This document shows, piece by piece, positions 42,306-49,505 of a stretch of DNA of 64,000 nucleotides. The translations under genes were made by a program, and so were the position numbers. This DNA is from Solirubrobacter taibaiensis (GTDB lineage Bacteria > Actinomycetota > Thermoleophilia > Solirubrobacterales > Solirubrobacteraceae): NCBI GenBank assembly GCA_027587225.1, contig JAPDDQ010000019.1, positions 1 through 64,000 of the forward strand. The letters are read 5' to 3'. The notes below the pieces were generated by a model. That model did not search any database. It worked only from the letters and a program-made list of their open reading frames with translations, and had not been told where the DNA came from. Positions within the stretch are counted from its first letter, which is position 1. Every line of letters begins with the position of its first letter.

Positions 42306-42920
42306 CCCGAGCCGGACGTAGCCGATCGCGGGGCGTGAGCCCGGCGGGTACGAGCGCGTGGAGACCTTGTCGGACGAGTTGCCCTCGATCGTGTTGATCG
42401 TGCCGTCGGCGCTGACGGACTCGACGACGCCGATGTGCTCGTCCCACACGATGAGGTCGCCCGGCTGTGGCTTGACGTCGCCGCCGGTGTTCGGGACGGC
42501 CTTGCCGGCCTTCTGCGCCCAGGCGTAGACGTCGTCCACCCGGCCGAAGCCCTGCCCGTTGTCGCCGAGTGGGACGCCCGTCTCGCGCGCGGCCCACGAA
42601 GTGAAGTACGCGCACCAGGGGCCCACGCCGGAACCGGCGGTCGCCTGACGGAACTGCGCGATGCGCGGAGAATCGTTGGAGCCGGGCGGCTGCTCGGCGA
42701 CGCCGATCTCCTTCTTGACCAGGTTCACGATGGCCTGGCCCGCCGTGCTGGCCGGAGCGTCCGGCGCGATCGTGGCGGGCGTGGCCGCGCTCTGGAGCTG
42801 CGTGGCGAAGCTCGTGGTCGGCGCGGTCGTCGGAGTGGCGGTCGCGACGGGAGCAGCGGCAACCGGGTTCATGAGGCTCTGGAGCTGCGCCATGCGAGCC
42901 ATTGCGACATCGAAGCTCAT
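42303..42920 (-). CDS. CHAP-domain peptidoglycan hydrolase, probably flagellum-associated
   Basis: 205-aa amidase/endopeptidase-like hydrolase. The N-terminus MSFDVAMARMAQLQSLMNP resembles the short helix found on flagellar rod-associated muramidases; then a Pro/Ala/Thr linker (about 20-58) and a CHAP domain (about 60-205) with catalytic Cys103 in GPWCAYFTSWAA and His162 in WDEHIGVVES. No signal peptide, so export through the flagellar apparatus is possible. ATG 42920 is chosen over a start at 42986 because a sigma-28-like promoter ends 9 nt upstream, making the longer form untranscribed. Inferred role: clearing wall for the rod, as FlgJ does elsewhere. Confidence 0.8.
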   Translation of the reverse strand: MSFDVAMARMAQLQSLMNPVAAAPVATATPTTAPTTSFATQLQSAATPATIAPDAPASTAGQAIVNLVKKEIGVAEQPPGSNDSPRIAQFRQATAGSGVGPWCAYFTSWAARETGVPLGDNGQGFGRVDDVYAWAQKAGKAVPNTGGDVKPQPGDLIVWDEHIGVVESVSADGTINTIEGNSSDKVSTRSYPPGSRPAIGYVRLG

Positions 42921-42929
42921 CTGCAACTT

Positions 42930-42958
42930 CTGTCGGCTGCGGCGCCGCTTCGCTTTAG
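42930..42958 (-). promoter_or_regulatory. Sigma-28-like promoter for CHAP hydrolase
   Basis: Minus strand CTAAAG (42958-42953), 15-nt spacer, GCCGACAG (42937-42930), then 9 nt to ATG 42920. Matches the FliA/SigD pattern TAAA-N15-GCCGATAA closely and implies a leaderless or near-leaderless mRNA. Confidence 0.65.
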
Positions 42959-42970
42959 CCCCTTTGTCCG

Positions 42971-42976
42971 TACGAT
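42971..42976 (+). promoter_or_regulatory. Leaderless -10 box for 26-codon leader ORF
   Basis: TACGAT, 8 nt before ATG 42985. It argues against the in-frame ATG at 42975 as the glycosyltransferase start, because that codon overlaps the box. Confidence 0.4.
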
Positions 42977-42984
42977 GCACCGCC

Positions 42985-43065
42985 ATGGATCAGCAGGGGC
43001 ATGCACCAGCGCCGTACCTCGTACCCGACGCGGATCGCGTGATCGCGGCTGTCACTTCGTTCTGA
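42985..43065 (+). CDS. Putative 26-aa leader peptide coupled to glycosyltransferase
   Basis: Short open frame starting 8 nt after a TACGAT box. It encodes 26 residues (starts MDQQGHAPAPYLVPD, ends AVTSF). Its TGA stop overlaps the ATG of the glycosyltransferase as TGATG, a classic arrangement for translational re-initiation. It has no recognisable domain. Because the glycosyltransferase has no Shine-Dalgarno of its own, a leaderless mini-ORF could deliver ribosomes to it. Coding status is inferred from promoter and overlap only. Confidence 0.4.
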   Translation: MDQQGHAPAPYLVPDADRVIAAVTSF

Positions 43066-44468
43066 TGCTCGAGCCACTTCCCGAGAAGCCGTTCTTCAGC
43101 GCCTACGGGTTGACGTACAACCACGAGGACTTCGTCGCCGAAGCGATCGAGAGCGTCCTGTCGCAGGGCTGGCCCTCGGATCGCTTCGAGTTCGTGTTGC
43201 TGGACGACGGGTCCACGGACGCGACGCCGGAGCGGGTCAAGCCGTACCTCAAGCACATGACCTACGTCCGGCAGGAGAACCAGGGCATGAACGCGGCGGT
43301 GACGCGGGTCATGGGCATGCTCAAGGGCGACGTCATGGCGCCGTGTTCGGGCGACGACATGTGGCCCCCGGGCAAGGTGCAGCGCGTCGTGAGTCACTTG
43401 CAGGAGAACCCGCAGACCGGACTCGTCTACGGCGACATCGAAGCGATTGACGAACACGGCGATGTGCTCTCCCCGTCGATGGTCAAGACCCACGGCTACG
43501 GGCCGCATCAGGGGCAGATCGCGGGCCGGCTCATGGACCGGAACTTCGTCTCGGCCGGCGCGATGACGATGCGGACGTCCCTGCTGCCCGTGTTGTTCCC
43601 CATGCACGCGTACGTCGCGTGGGAGGACTGGTGGTTCGCGTGGGCGCTCACGAACGTCGTGCGGGTCGACTTCATCGACGACGTCGTGTTCCGCTACCGG
43701 CAGCACGGCGGCAACTTCATCTTCGGGGCGACTGAAGAACGCGGTCTGGACCGGCTCCAGGCCGAGATCCCGTTCAGGCGCTACATGCTGGGGAACGTCC
43801 GGCCCGGGACGGCCTCGCCGGGTGAGCTGTTCAGCGCCATTCACATGCTGCACAACTTCCTCGACACGCTCAGCAAGGCCGGGCGTTCGGTCGAGTCCGT
43901 CCTCGATCTCAGCGACGCCGAGCGCGCCGACGCTCAGCGGCTTGCCGCGGAGGCGCAGGCCCTGGTGTCGACCGCGCCGCAGATCGCGTGCTTCACCGCC
44001 GCTCGCGCACTGGCCGCGAACCCGGTTCACGGCCCGGCCATCCGCGTGCTGCAGGAACTGTCGGGCCGGCGCAAGATCCCGCCTCCGGCCTACTTCGATG
44101 CGGTCCGCAGCGTCACCGTCTACGCCGAAGCCGAGGACCTCGTCGCGCATCCGGAGCTCGTCCGGGGTTACGCGGCCGCGTTCGACTCCAGCGACGACGT
44201 GACGCTGCTGATTGTCGCTCGCGAGTGGACGGCCGCGCAGCTCGAGACGGAGATCGCCCCCCTGATCGAGCTGCTCTCGGGCCCGCAGGCGCCCGACGCG
44301 ACCGCGGCCCCCGCAGACGTGCGCGCGCGGCTGATTGCGTTCACGCGGGCCGACTGCGTCCTGGGGCTTGCAGACCTCGCAGTGCCCGGGGTCGAGCACT
44401 TCACCGACGTCGCCGAGCTGCGCGCGTTCGTGGAGCACCGCCTGCGGTTCCCGCGGCTCGATGAGTGA
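43065..44468 (+). CDS. Glycosyltransferase family 2 with C-terminal extension
   Basis: 467-aa protein. The GT-A domain covers about 1-250: FSAYGLTYNHEDFVAEAIES, VLLDDGSTDATPERV, PCSGDDMWPPGKVQRVV (DxD equivalent), LVYGDIEAIDEHGDVL, AWEDWWFAWALTNVVRVDFI and FRYRQHGGNF. Residues about 260-467 form a helical and Ala/Leu-rich extension of unknown role that may bind the acceptor protein. No TM helix. It lies about 2 kb from the flagellin genes, with two further glycosyltransferases between, which suggests flagellin glycosylation; polysaccharide synthesis is the alternative. Confidence 0.83.
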   Translation: MLEPLPEKPFFSAYGLTYNHEDFVAEAIESVLSQGWPSDRFEFVLLDDGSTDATPERVKPYLKHMTYVRQENQGMNAAVTRVMGMLKGDVMAPCSGDDMWPPGKVQRVVSHLQENPQTGLVYGDIEAIDEHGDVLSPSMVKTHGYGPHQGQIAGRLMDRNFVSAGAMTMRTSLLPVLFPMHAYVAWEDWWFAWALTNVVRVDFIDDVVFRYRQHGGNFIFGATEERGLDRLQAEIPFRRYMLGNVRPGTASPGELFSAIHMLHNFLDTLSKAGRSVESVLDLSDAERADAQRLAAEAQALVSTAPQIACFTAARALAANPVHGPAIRVLQELSGRRKIPPPAYFDAVRSVTVYAEAEDLVAHPELVRGYAAAFDSSDDVTLLIVAREWTAAQLETEIAPLIELLSGPQAPDATAAPADVRARLIAFTRADCVLGLADLAVPGVEHFTDVAELRAFVEHRLRFPRLDE

Positions 44469-44486
44469 GCGGCAACTCGAACGCAG

Positions 44487-44513
44487 ACGGGCGGCCTCAA
44501 AGAGGCCGCCCGT
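44487..44513. terminator. Terminator-like hairpin between convergent glycosyltransferases
   Basis: Perfect 12-bp stem (ACGGGCGGCCTC/GAGGCCGCCCGT) with an AAA loop. The rest of 44469-44634 holds no gene I can support. Confidence 0.65.
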
Positions 44514-44634
44514 GCGATCCGTCCCTCGGTGGGGTTATGTGTGGGTCGCCCTCCAGCAACCCGTATGGACCTCGAACCGCAAGTGGAGGAGGGCGGGGAA
44601 GCCCTGTGAGTAACTCCTGCCGTGCCGTCCGTGG

Positions 44635-45708
44635 CTAACCAGGGTGATCGGCAGACGTCGCCGGACCTGTAGGCACGGATCCAACTTCTTCGAGAACCGC
44701 GCGCCAGTTCTCGGCCATGACCTCGATCCGGCGCTCCTCCGCGACCTTCTCGTGGGCTTGGCGGCCGATCCGCTCGCGCAACTCCGGGTCGTCGATCAGC
44801 CGCAGCAGCGCCGCCTCGACCTCGGCCGGCGTGCTCGCGTGCAGGCCGGTGACCCCGTCCTCGATCTCCGGATAGACCTCCGGGTGGGCGACGAGCGGGA
44901 TGCTCAGCGCGCTGGCCTCGAGCCACCGCAGGTCGCTCTTGCCGCGGAACAGGTTGTTCTCGGCAGACGGCGCGATCGCGATGTCGAACAACGCCATGGT
45001 CGCCGGGTAGACCTCGATCTTCGCGCCGGGGTAAGGCATCGCGCGCTCGAGCCCGAACTCGTCGATGAACGGCGTCGCGGCGCCGTAGCCGACGGAGACG
45101 AAGCGCGTCTCGGGCCGCGCGCGCATCACGTTGCGGACGGGCGCCTCCCAGCGGGCGAGCGAGGCCTTGTGGCCGATCCCGCCGGCCCAGCCGATCGTCA
45201 CGCCCTGCCGTGGGGGCTTCGTGTGGCGATACCGCGGCAGGTCGATGCCGTTCGGGCACGCCCACGTGCGCTCGTTGAAGCTCCGGTAGCGGCGGGCCAG
45301 GAAGTCGGTCGTGACGATGACGCCGTCACAGACGCGCATCACGAGCTCCATGTCGCGCACCATCTTCTCGTCGAAGACGTCGCTGAGCTCGTGCGACTTG
45401 GTCTTGCGCGCACCCTGGATGTAATCGTCGACCTCGTACAGGACGCGGACCCCGCTCGCTTGGAGCTCGCGTACGATGTTGAGCCAGCCGCGCCCGGACG
45501 GCTGCTGAAGGACCACGATGTCGTACTGGTAGAGCACGTCGGGCTCCGGCAGGTCGCCGAGTCCACCGAGCAACTCGGCCCCGCTCTTGCCGAACCGCCA
45601 GACGAGATGGTCCGCACCCAGCACCATCGCGGGCAAGAAGCAGCGGTAGTAGGAGACCGTGCTGTCGTAGTTCCAGCCGATGAAGACCGTCTTGGGAAGC
45701 GCGGTCAT
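44635..45708 (-). CDS. GT-B glycosyltransferase next to flagellins
   Basis: 357-aa cytosolic GT4-like enzyme. The N-terminal half has FIGWNYDSTVSYYRCFLPAM and VLYEVDDYIQGARKTKSHEL; the donor domain has IGWAGGIGHKASLARWEAP, YPATMALFDIAIAPSAENN, FRGKSDLRWLEASALSIPLV (E-x7-E region) and GVTGLHASTPAEVEAALLRL. Its ATG overlaps the stop of the upstream GT2 gene by 4 bp. Two-gene operon just downstream of flagellin A; candidate flagellin glycosyltransferase. Confidence 0.87.
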   Translation of the reverse strand: MTALPKTVFIGWNYDSTVSYYRCFLPAMVLGADHLVWRFGKSGAELLGGLGDLPEPDVLYQYDIVVLQQPSGRGWLNIVRELQASGVRVLYEVDDYIQGARKTKSHELSDVFDEKMVRDMELVMRVCDGVIVTTDFLARRYRSFNERTWACPNGIDLPRYRHTKPPRQGVTIGWAGGIGHKASLARWEAPVRNVMRARPETRFVSVGYGAATPFIDEFGLERAMPYPGAKIEVYPATMALFDIAIAPSAENNLFRGKSDLRWLEASALSIPLVAHPEVYPEIEDGVTGLHASTPAEVEAALLRLIDDPELRERIGRQAHEKVAEERRIEVMAENWRAVLEEVGSVPTGPATSADHPG

Positions 45709-46484
45709 CCCAGCACCAGCGGGCTGTAGGCGGCGAAGCTCATGTCTGCGTGCTTGCGGCGGAGCGCCTGCGCGATCGGCAGCTTGTAGTCCGGTTCACC
45801 TTCGAGCTCGGTCAGGCCGTACGCCCGCACGGTCGGCTCGAGGATGCACTCCCCGCCTTCGGCGATGACTCGGAGGCAGTAGTCGAGCGCGGCGTGCGGC
45901 CCCTCCATTCCCTCATCGTAAAGGCCGACGGACTGGACGAGCGCGCGACGGATCAGCTGCACCTCAGAGCCCACGGGGCATGCGCGCGGATCGTCGACGT
46001 CGAGCATGACCTCCGGGACGTTGCCCAGACGGGCGCTCCAATCCCGGCGGAACAGCGAGAAGAAATACCCGGCCTGACGGATGGTGCCGTGCGGGTTCAG
46101 GGTCGCGCCGCCTGCGACCGGGGCAAGCTGCCCGTCGGACGCGGTCCGATGACGGAGCCGCTCCAGCCAGCCAGGGGAGCGGAAAACCACACCGGCGCTG
46201 ACGAGGCAGGTGTCCAGCTCGTGTTCGGCGGCGACCGTGAGGCCGACGTTGAAGGCCGCGGACGTGCCGTCACCGTCCTGCTGCATCACGTACGCGCATT
46301 CGAGCTCGGTCGCTGCCACCTCGATCATCTGCGCCTGCTCCGCGGGCGAGCGGTCGTCGACGACGAGCACGGTCGCGCCCGGCGCCGTCGCGGTGACGGA
46401 GACCAGCGTCTGCAGCAGCGGCTCGAGCTCTTCATTGGTCTCGGCCCGCGCCGCGACGACGATGAGGGTCTGATCGGGTTCCAC
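45705..46484 (-). CDS. Glycosyltransferase family 2 next to flagellins
   Basis: 259-aa GT-A enzyme: TLIVVAARAETNEELEPLLQ, VLVVDDRSPAEQAQMIE, QDGDGTSAAFNVGL, then a GxxRxAG-like TIRQAGYFFSLFRRDW and EVQLIRRALVQSVGLYDEGM. Short for the family and soluble. GTG 46484 is preceded by TAGTGT at 7 nt, so this operon has its own sigma-70-type promoter separate from the flagellin promoters. Confidence 0.83.
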   Translation of the reverse strand: MEPDQTLIVVAARAETNEELEPLLQTLVSVTATAPGATVLVVDDRSPAEQAQMIEVAATELECAYVMQQDGDGTSAAFNVGLTVAAEHELDTCLVSAGVVFRSPGWLERLRHRTASDGQLAPVAGGATLNPHGTIRQAGYFFSLFRRDWSARLGNVPEVMLDVDDPRACPVGSEVQLIRRALVQSVGLYDEGMEGPHAALDYCLRVIAEGGECILEPTVRAYGLTELEGEPDYKLPIAQALRRKHADMSFAAYSPLVLG

Positions 46485-46491
46485 GTCGTGA

Positions 46492-46497
46492 ACACTA
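46492..46497 (-). promoter_or_regulatory. Leaderless -10 box for flagellin-adjacent GT operon
   Basis: TAGTGT on the minus strand, 7 nt before GTG 46484, downstream of the flagellin A terminator. Confidence 0.5.
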
Positions 46498-46541
46498 TTG
46501 CCCGGAACGCGTGCGGCGGAGACAGGCAGTTAAACGCCGAA

Positions 46542-46563
46542 GGGCGGGCCCGAAGGCCCGCCC
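46542..46563 (-). terminator. Flagellin A terminator hairpin
   Basis: 9-bp GC stem (GGGCGGGCC/GGCCCGCCC); read on the minus strand the loop is TTCG, an extra-stable tetraloop. Lies 28 bp after the flagellin A stop. Confidence 0.75.
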
Positions 46564-46591
46564 AGCGGAGACTTGCGATGGATCTGGTGAC

Positions 46592-47446
46592 TTAGCGGAG
46601 CAGCGAGAGAACGCCCTGCGGAGCCTGGTTGGCCTGCGCGAGCATGCTCGTGCCGGCCTGCTGCAGGATGCCAAGCTTGGTGAACTTGGTCATTTCGGCA
46701 GCCATGTCCACGTCGCGGATACGCGACTCGGACGCGGTCAGGTTCTCCTGGTACGAAGCCAGGTTGTTCAGACGCGACTCGAGGCGATTCTGGATCGCGC
46801 CGAGGTTGCCGCGAACGTTCGAGACGTTCTTGACGGCGTTGTCGATGCCGGCAACCGTCGAGAGGGCACCCGAGGAGAGCGCCGTCTTCGCCGTCGCGGC
46901 GTCGCTGATGGCCATGAGCTCGGACAGACCGCCCGTGCCGGCCGAGCCAACCGCGCCGGACAGCGAAACCGCGCCCGTCGAGATCGTCTCACCGTCGTTG
47001 GCACCGACCTGGAACTTGAAGCCGGTCGAGTCGAGCAGCTTGTTGCCGTTGAACTTCGTGTTGTCCACGATGCTCTTGATCTCGGAACCGATCTGCCCGA
47101 TCTCGGACTCGATCGCCGACTGATCGTCGGTCGAAAGGGTGCCGTTGGCGTGCTGCACCTTCAGGTCACGCACACGCTGCAGCATGTTGTGCACCTCGGA
47201 AAGCGAACCTTCCGCGGTCTGGACGAGCGAGATGCCGTCCTGAGCGTTGCGCTGCGCCTGCGCGAGGCCGCCGATCTGACCACGCATCTTCTCAGAGATG
47301 GAGAGGCCGGCAGCGTCGTCGGACGCGCGGTTGATGCGGTAGCCGCTGGAGAGCTTCTCCATCGACTTCGAAGCGTCGCTCGCCGTAGCCGTGAGGGTGC
47401 GGTGCGCGTTGAAAGCTTCGACGTTGTTCTGGATACGAAGGCCCAT
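46592..47446 (-). CDS. fliC: Flagellin A
   Basis: 284-aa flagellin, exported through the flagellar type III system to build the filament. It consists only of D0/D1 domains with a short middle (about 140-190, Gly/Ser/Ala-rich). The N-terminal region has LRIQNNVEAFNAHR, SSGYRINRASDDAAGL and LQRVRDLKVQHANG; the C-terminal has ESRIRDVDMAAEM and LGILQQAGTSMLAQANQ. Very close to flagellin C. AAGGAG is 8 nt before ATG 47446. Promoter is sigma-28-like; the leader has an ANGGA-loop hairpin. Confidence 0.97.
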   Translation of the reverse strand: MGLRIQNNVEAFNAHRTLTATASDASKSMEKLSSGYRINRASDDAAGLSISEKMRGQIGGLAQAQRNAQDGISLVQTAEGSLSEVHNMLQRVRDLKVQHANGTLSTDDQSAIESEIGQIGSEIKSIVDNTKFNGNKLLDSTGFKFQVGANDGETISTGAVSLSGAVGSAGTGGLSELMAISDAATAKTALSSGALSTVAGIDNAVKNVSNVRGNLGAIQNRLESRLNNLASYQENLTASESRIRDVDMAAEMTKFTKLGILQQAGTSMLAQANQAPQGVLSLLR

Positions 47447-47491
47447 GATCTTTGCTCCTTGCGATGATCTTGTGGTTGAGGGCGGACTTGC

Positions 47492-47510
47492 GAGCGACTC
47501 CGTGTCGCTC
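47492..47510 (-). promoter_or_regulatory. Flagellin A 5-prime leader hairpin with ACGGA loop
   Basis: On the mRNA: GAGCGAC, loop ACGGA, GTCGCTC (7-bp stem). It lies near the predicted 5-prime end and 45 nt before the ATG. The loop matches the CsrA recognition core A-N-GGA; the Shine-Dalgarno AAGGAG is a second AAGGA site downstream. Confidence 0.65.
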
Positions 47511-47518
47511 TACTCAAT

Positions 47519-47547
47519 TGATCGGCCCGTGAGGGCCGATCCTTGAG
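47519..47547 (-). promoter_or_regulatory. Sigma-28-like promoter for flagellin A
   Basis: Minus strand CTCAAG (47547-47542), 15-nt spacer, GCCGATCA (47526-47519). The predicted start site is about 65 nt before the ATG. Confidence 0.7.
47521..47540 (-). terminator. Hairpin downstream of flagellin B, overlapping flagellin A promoter
   Basis: 8-bp perfect stem (ATCGGCCC/GGGCCGAT) with a GTGA loop in the region after flagellin B. It includes most of the flagellin A -10 element and spacer, so the same bases may end one transcript and start the next. Confidence 0.55.
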
Positions 47548-47586
47548 GACTTTTCGACAAAGATGTCTTTGCCGTGACCGGGCTGA

Positions 47587-48444
47587 TTAGCCCAGAAGCT
47601 TGAGGACGTTCTGCGACGACTGGTTGGCCTGCGCGAGCATGGACGTGCCAGCCTGCTGCAGGATGCCGAGCTTGGTGAACTTGGTCATCTCGGCCGCCAT
47701 GTCAACGTCACGGATGCGCGACTCGGAGGCCGTCAGGTTCTCCTGGTACGAAGCCAGGTTGTTCAGGCGGTTCTCGAGGCGGTTCTGGATCGCGCCGAGG
47801 TTGCCGCGCACGGTGGAGACGTTCTTGACGGCGTTGTCGATGCCGGCGATCGTCGAGAGCGCGCCCGAGGAGAGCGCCGTCTTCGCCGACGCGCCGTCGC
47901 TGATGGCCATCAGCTCGGACAGGCCGCCGGTACCGGCGGAGCCAACCGCCGCGGACAGCGACACCGCGCCGGTCGAGATGGTCTCACCGTCGTTGGCGCC
48001 GACCTGGAACTTGAAGCCGGTGGCGTTGTCGAGCAGCTTCGTGCCGTTGAACTTCGTGTTGTCCACGATGCTCTTGATCTCGGAACCGATCTGCCCGATC
48101 TCGGACTCGATCGCCGACTGATCGTCAGCCGACAGCGTGCCGTTGCTGTGCTGGACCTTCAGGTCACGCACACGCTGCAACATCGCATGGACCTCCGACA
48201 GCGAACCTTCCGCCGTCTGGACGAGCGAGATGCCGTCCTGCGCGTTGCGCTGCGCCTGAGCGAGGCCGCCGATCTGGCCGCGCATCTTCTCGGAGATGGC
48301 GAGGCCGGCAGCGTCGTCCGCCGCGCGATTGATGCGGAAACCGCTCGAGAGCTTCTCCATCGACTTCGACGCCTGCGACGAAGTGGTCGAGAGCTGGCGA
48401 TGCGCGTTGAACGCTTCGACGTTGTTCTGGATCCGAAGGCCCAT
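47587..48444 (-). CDS. fliC: Flagellin B
   Basis: 285-aa flagellin of the same compact D0/D1 type. It differs from A and C in the N-terminal region (AHRQLSTTSSQASKSMEKLS), in the middle (LLDNATGFKF, one residue longer) and at the C-terminus (NQSSQNVLKLLG). AAGGAG is 5 nt before ATG 48444. Sigma-28-like promoter and an ATGGA-loop hairpin precede it. Probably a minor or position-specific filament subunit, by inference from divergence. Confidence 0.97.
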   Translation of the reverse strand: MGLRIQNNVEAFNAHRQLSTTSSQASKSMEKLSSGFRINRAADDAAGLAISEKMRGQIGGLAQAQRNAQDGISLVQTAEGSLSEVHAMLQRVRDLKVQHSNGTLSADDQSAIESEIGQIGSEIKSIVDNTKFNGTKLLDNATGFKFQVGANDGETISTGAVSLSAAVGSAGTGGLSELMAISDGASAKTALSSGALSTIAGIDNAVKNVSTVRGNLGAIQNRLENRLNNLASYQENLTASESRIRDVDMAAEMTKFTKLGILQQAGTSMLAQANQSSQNVLKLLG

Positions 48445-48467
48445 CTGGACTCCTTGTGCTGATGCCA

Positions 48468-48484
48468 GGCCGCTCCATGCGGCC
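48468..48484 (-). promoter_or_regulatory. Flagellin B 5-prime leader hairpin with ATGGA loop
   Basis: On the mRNA: GGCCGC, loop ATGGA, GCGGCC (6-bp stem), 23 nt before the ATG. Stem sequence differs from flagellin A and C leaders, loop size and A-N-GGA motif are kept. Confidence 0.65.
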
Positions 48485-48502
48485 CCCTACGTTTCACAAG
48501 GG

Positions 48503-48531
48503 GTATCGGTCGCCGTCAGCGACGACTTGAG
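48503..48531 (-). promoter_or_regulatory. Sigma-28-like promoter for flagellin B
   Basis: Minus strand CTCAAG (48531-48526), 15-nt spacer, ACCGATAC (48510-48503). Confidence 0.65.
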
Positions 48532-48552
48532 GGCTTCTTTTAGAGACGCAAA

Positions 48553-48584
48553 GCGCCCCCTGTCCGCGTGCGAACAGGGGGCGC
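48553..48584 (-). terminator. Flagellin C terminator hairpin
   Basis: 11-bp stem (GCGCCCCCTGT/ACAGGGGGCGC) with a 10-nt loop, 25 bp after the flagellin C stop and upstream of the flagellin B promoter. Confidence 0.7.
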
Positions 48585-48609
48585 CAGAGCAAGGAGCAGT
48601 TGCGGGTTA

Positions 48610-49464
48610 CTAGCGGAGCAGCGAGAGGACGCTCTGCGGGGCCTGGTTGGCCTGCGCGAGCATGCTCGTGCCGGCCTGCTGCAGGATGCCGAGCTTCGTG
48701 AACTTGGTCATCTCGGCAGCCATGTCCACGTCGCGGATACGCGACTCGGAGGCGGTCAGGTTCTCCTGGTACGTGGCCAGGTTGTTCAGACGCGACTCGA
48801 GGCGGTTCTGGATCGAGCCCAGGTTGCCACGGACGTTGGAGACGTTCTTGACGGCGTTGTCGATGCCGGCGACCGTCGAGAGCGCGCCCGAGGAGAGGGC
48901 GGTCTTGGCGGAAGCCGCGTCGCTGATGGCCATGAGCTCGGACAGACCGCCCGTGCCGGCGGTGCCGACGGCGCCGGACAGCGTGACCGCGCCCGTCGAG
49001 ATGGTCTCACCGTCGTTGGCGCCAACCTGGAACTTGAAGCCGGTCGAGTCGAGCAACTTGTTGCCGTTGAACTTCGTGTTGTCCACGATGCTCTTGATCT
49101 CGGAACCGATCTGCCCGATCTCGGACTCGATCGCGCTCTGATCGTCGGTGGACAGCGTGCCGTTGGCGTGCTGGACCTTGAGGTCACGGACGCGCTGCAG
49201 CATGGAGTGAACCTCGGACAGCGAGCCTTCCGCGGTCTGGACGAGCGAGATGCCGTCCTGCGCGTTGCGCTGCGACTGAGCGAGGCCGCCGATCTGGCCG
49301 CGCATCTTCTCGGACATCGCGAGGCCGGCAGCGTCGTCGGACGCGCGGTTGATGCGGTAGCCGCTGGAGAGCTTCTCCATCGACTTCGAAGCCTGCGCCG
49401 ACGTGGCGGTCAGGGTGCGGTGCGCGTTGAAAGCTTCAACGTTGTTCTGAATACGAAGGCCCAT
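48610..49464 (-). CDS. fliC: Flagellin C
   Basis: 284-aa flagellin, nearly identical to flagellin A (differences such as TSAQASKSM versus TASDASKSM, and MSEKMRG versus ISEKMRG), pointing to recent duplication or gene conversion. ATG 49464 is chosen over GTG 49473 because AAGGAG sits 8 nt upstream of it and the other flagellins begin MGLRIQNN. First flagellin gene in transcription order after the small flagellar genes, but with its own sigma-28-like promoter. Confidence 0.97.
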   Translation of the reverse strand: MGLRIQNNVEAFNAHRTLTATSAQASKSMEKLSSGYRINRASDDAAGLAMSEKMRGQIGGLAQSQRNAQDGISLVQTAEGSLSEVHSMLQRVRDLKVQHANGTLSTDDQSAIESEIGQIGSEIKSIVDNTKFNGNKLLDSTGFKFQVGANDGETISTGAVTLSGAVGTAGTGGLSELMAISDAASAKTALSSGALSTVAGIDNAVKNVSNVRGNLGSIQNRLESRLNNLATYQENLTASESRIRDVDMAAEMTKFTKLGILQQAGTSMLAQANQAPQSVLSLLR

Positions 49465-49505
49465 GGTCAACACTCCTTGTTGATCTTGTAGTGAGGGCTA
49501 CTCAA

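Noticed and set aside
42921-42986. Longer CHAP protein starting at 42986
   Set aside because: The extra 22 residues are Lys/Arg-rich and lie over the sigma-28-like promoter, upstream of the predicted transcript start.
42975-43064. N-terminal extension of the 467-aa glycosyltransferase from ATG 42975
   Set aside because: The ATG overlaps the TACGAT box and the extension (Arg/Cys/Ser-rich) has no match to the family start.
44461-44613. 50-codon frame after the glycosyltransferase (ATGA overlap)
   Set aside because: It runs through the terminator hairpin, has no promoter or domain, and has a random-looking composition.
44540-44634. tRNA-like T-loop (GGTTCGAG on the minus strand) or riboswitch-like G-rich segment
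   Set aside because: The flanking bases do not pair as a T-stem and no acceptor or D arm fits. No gene lies downstream on the right strand for a riboswitch.
20967-46484. Mobile element or genomic island boundaries around the glycan loci
   Set aside because: No integrase, transposase, direct repeats or tRNA junction was seen, and base composition looks uniform by eye.
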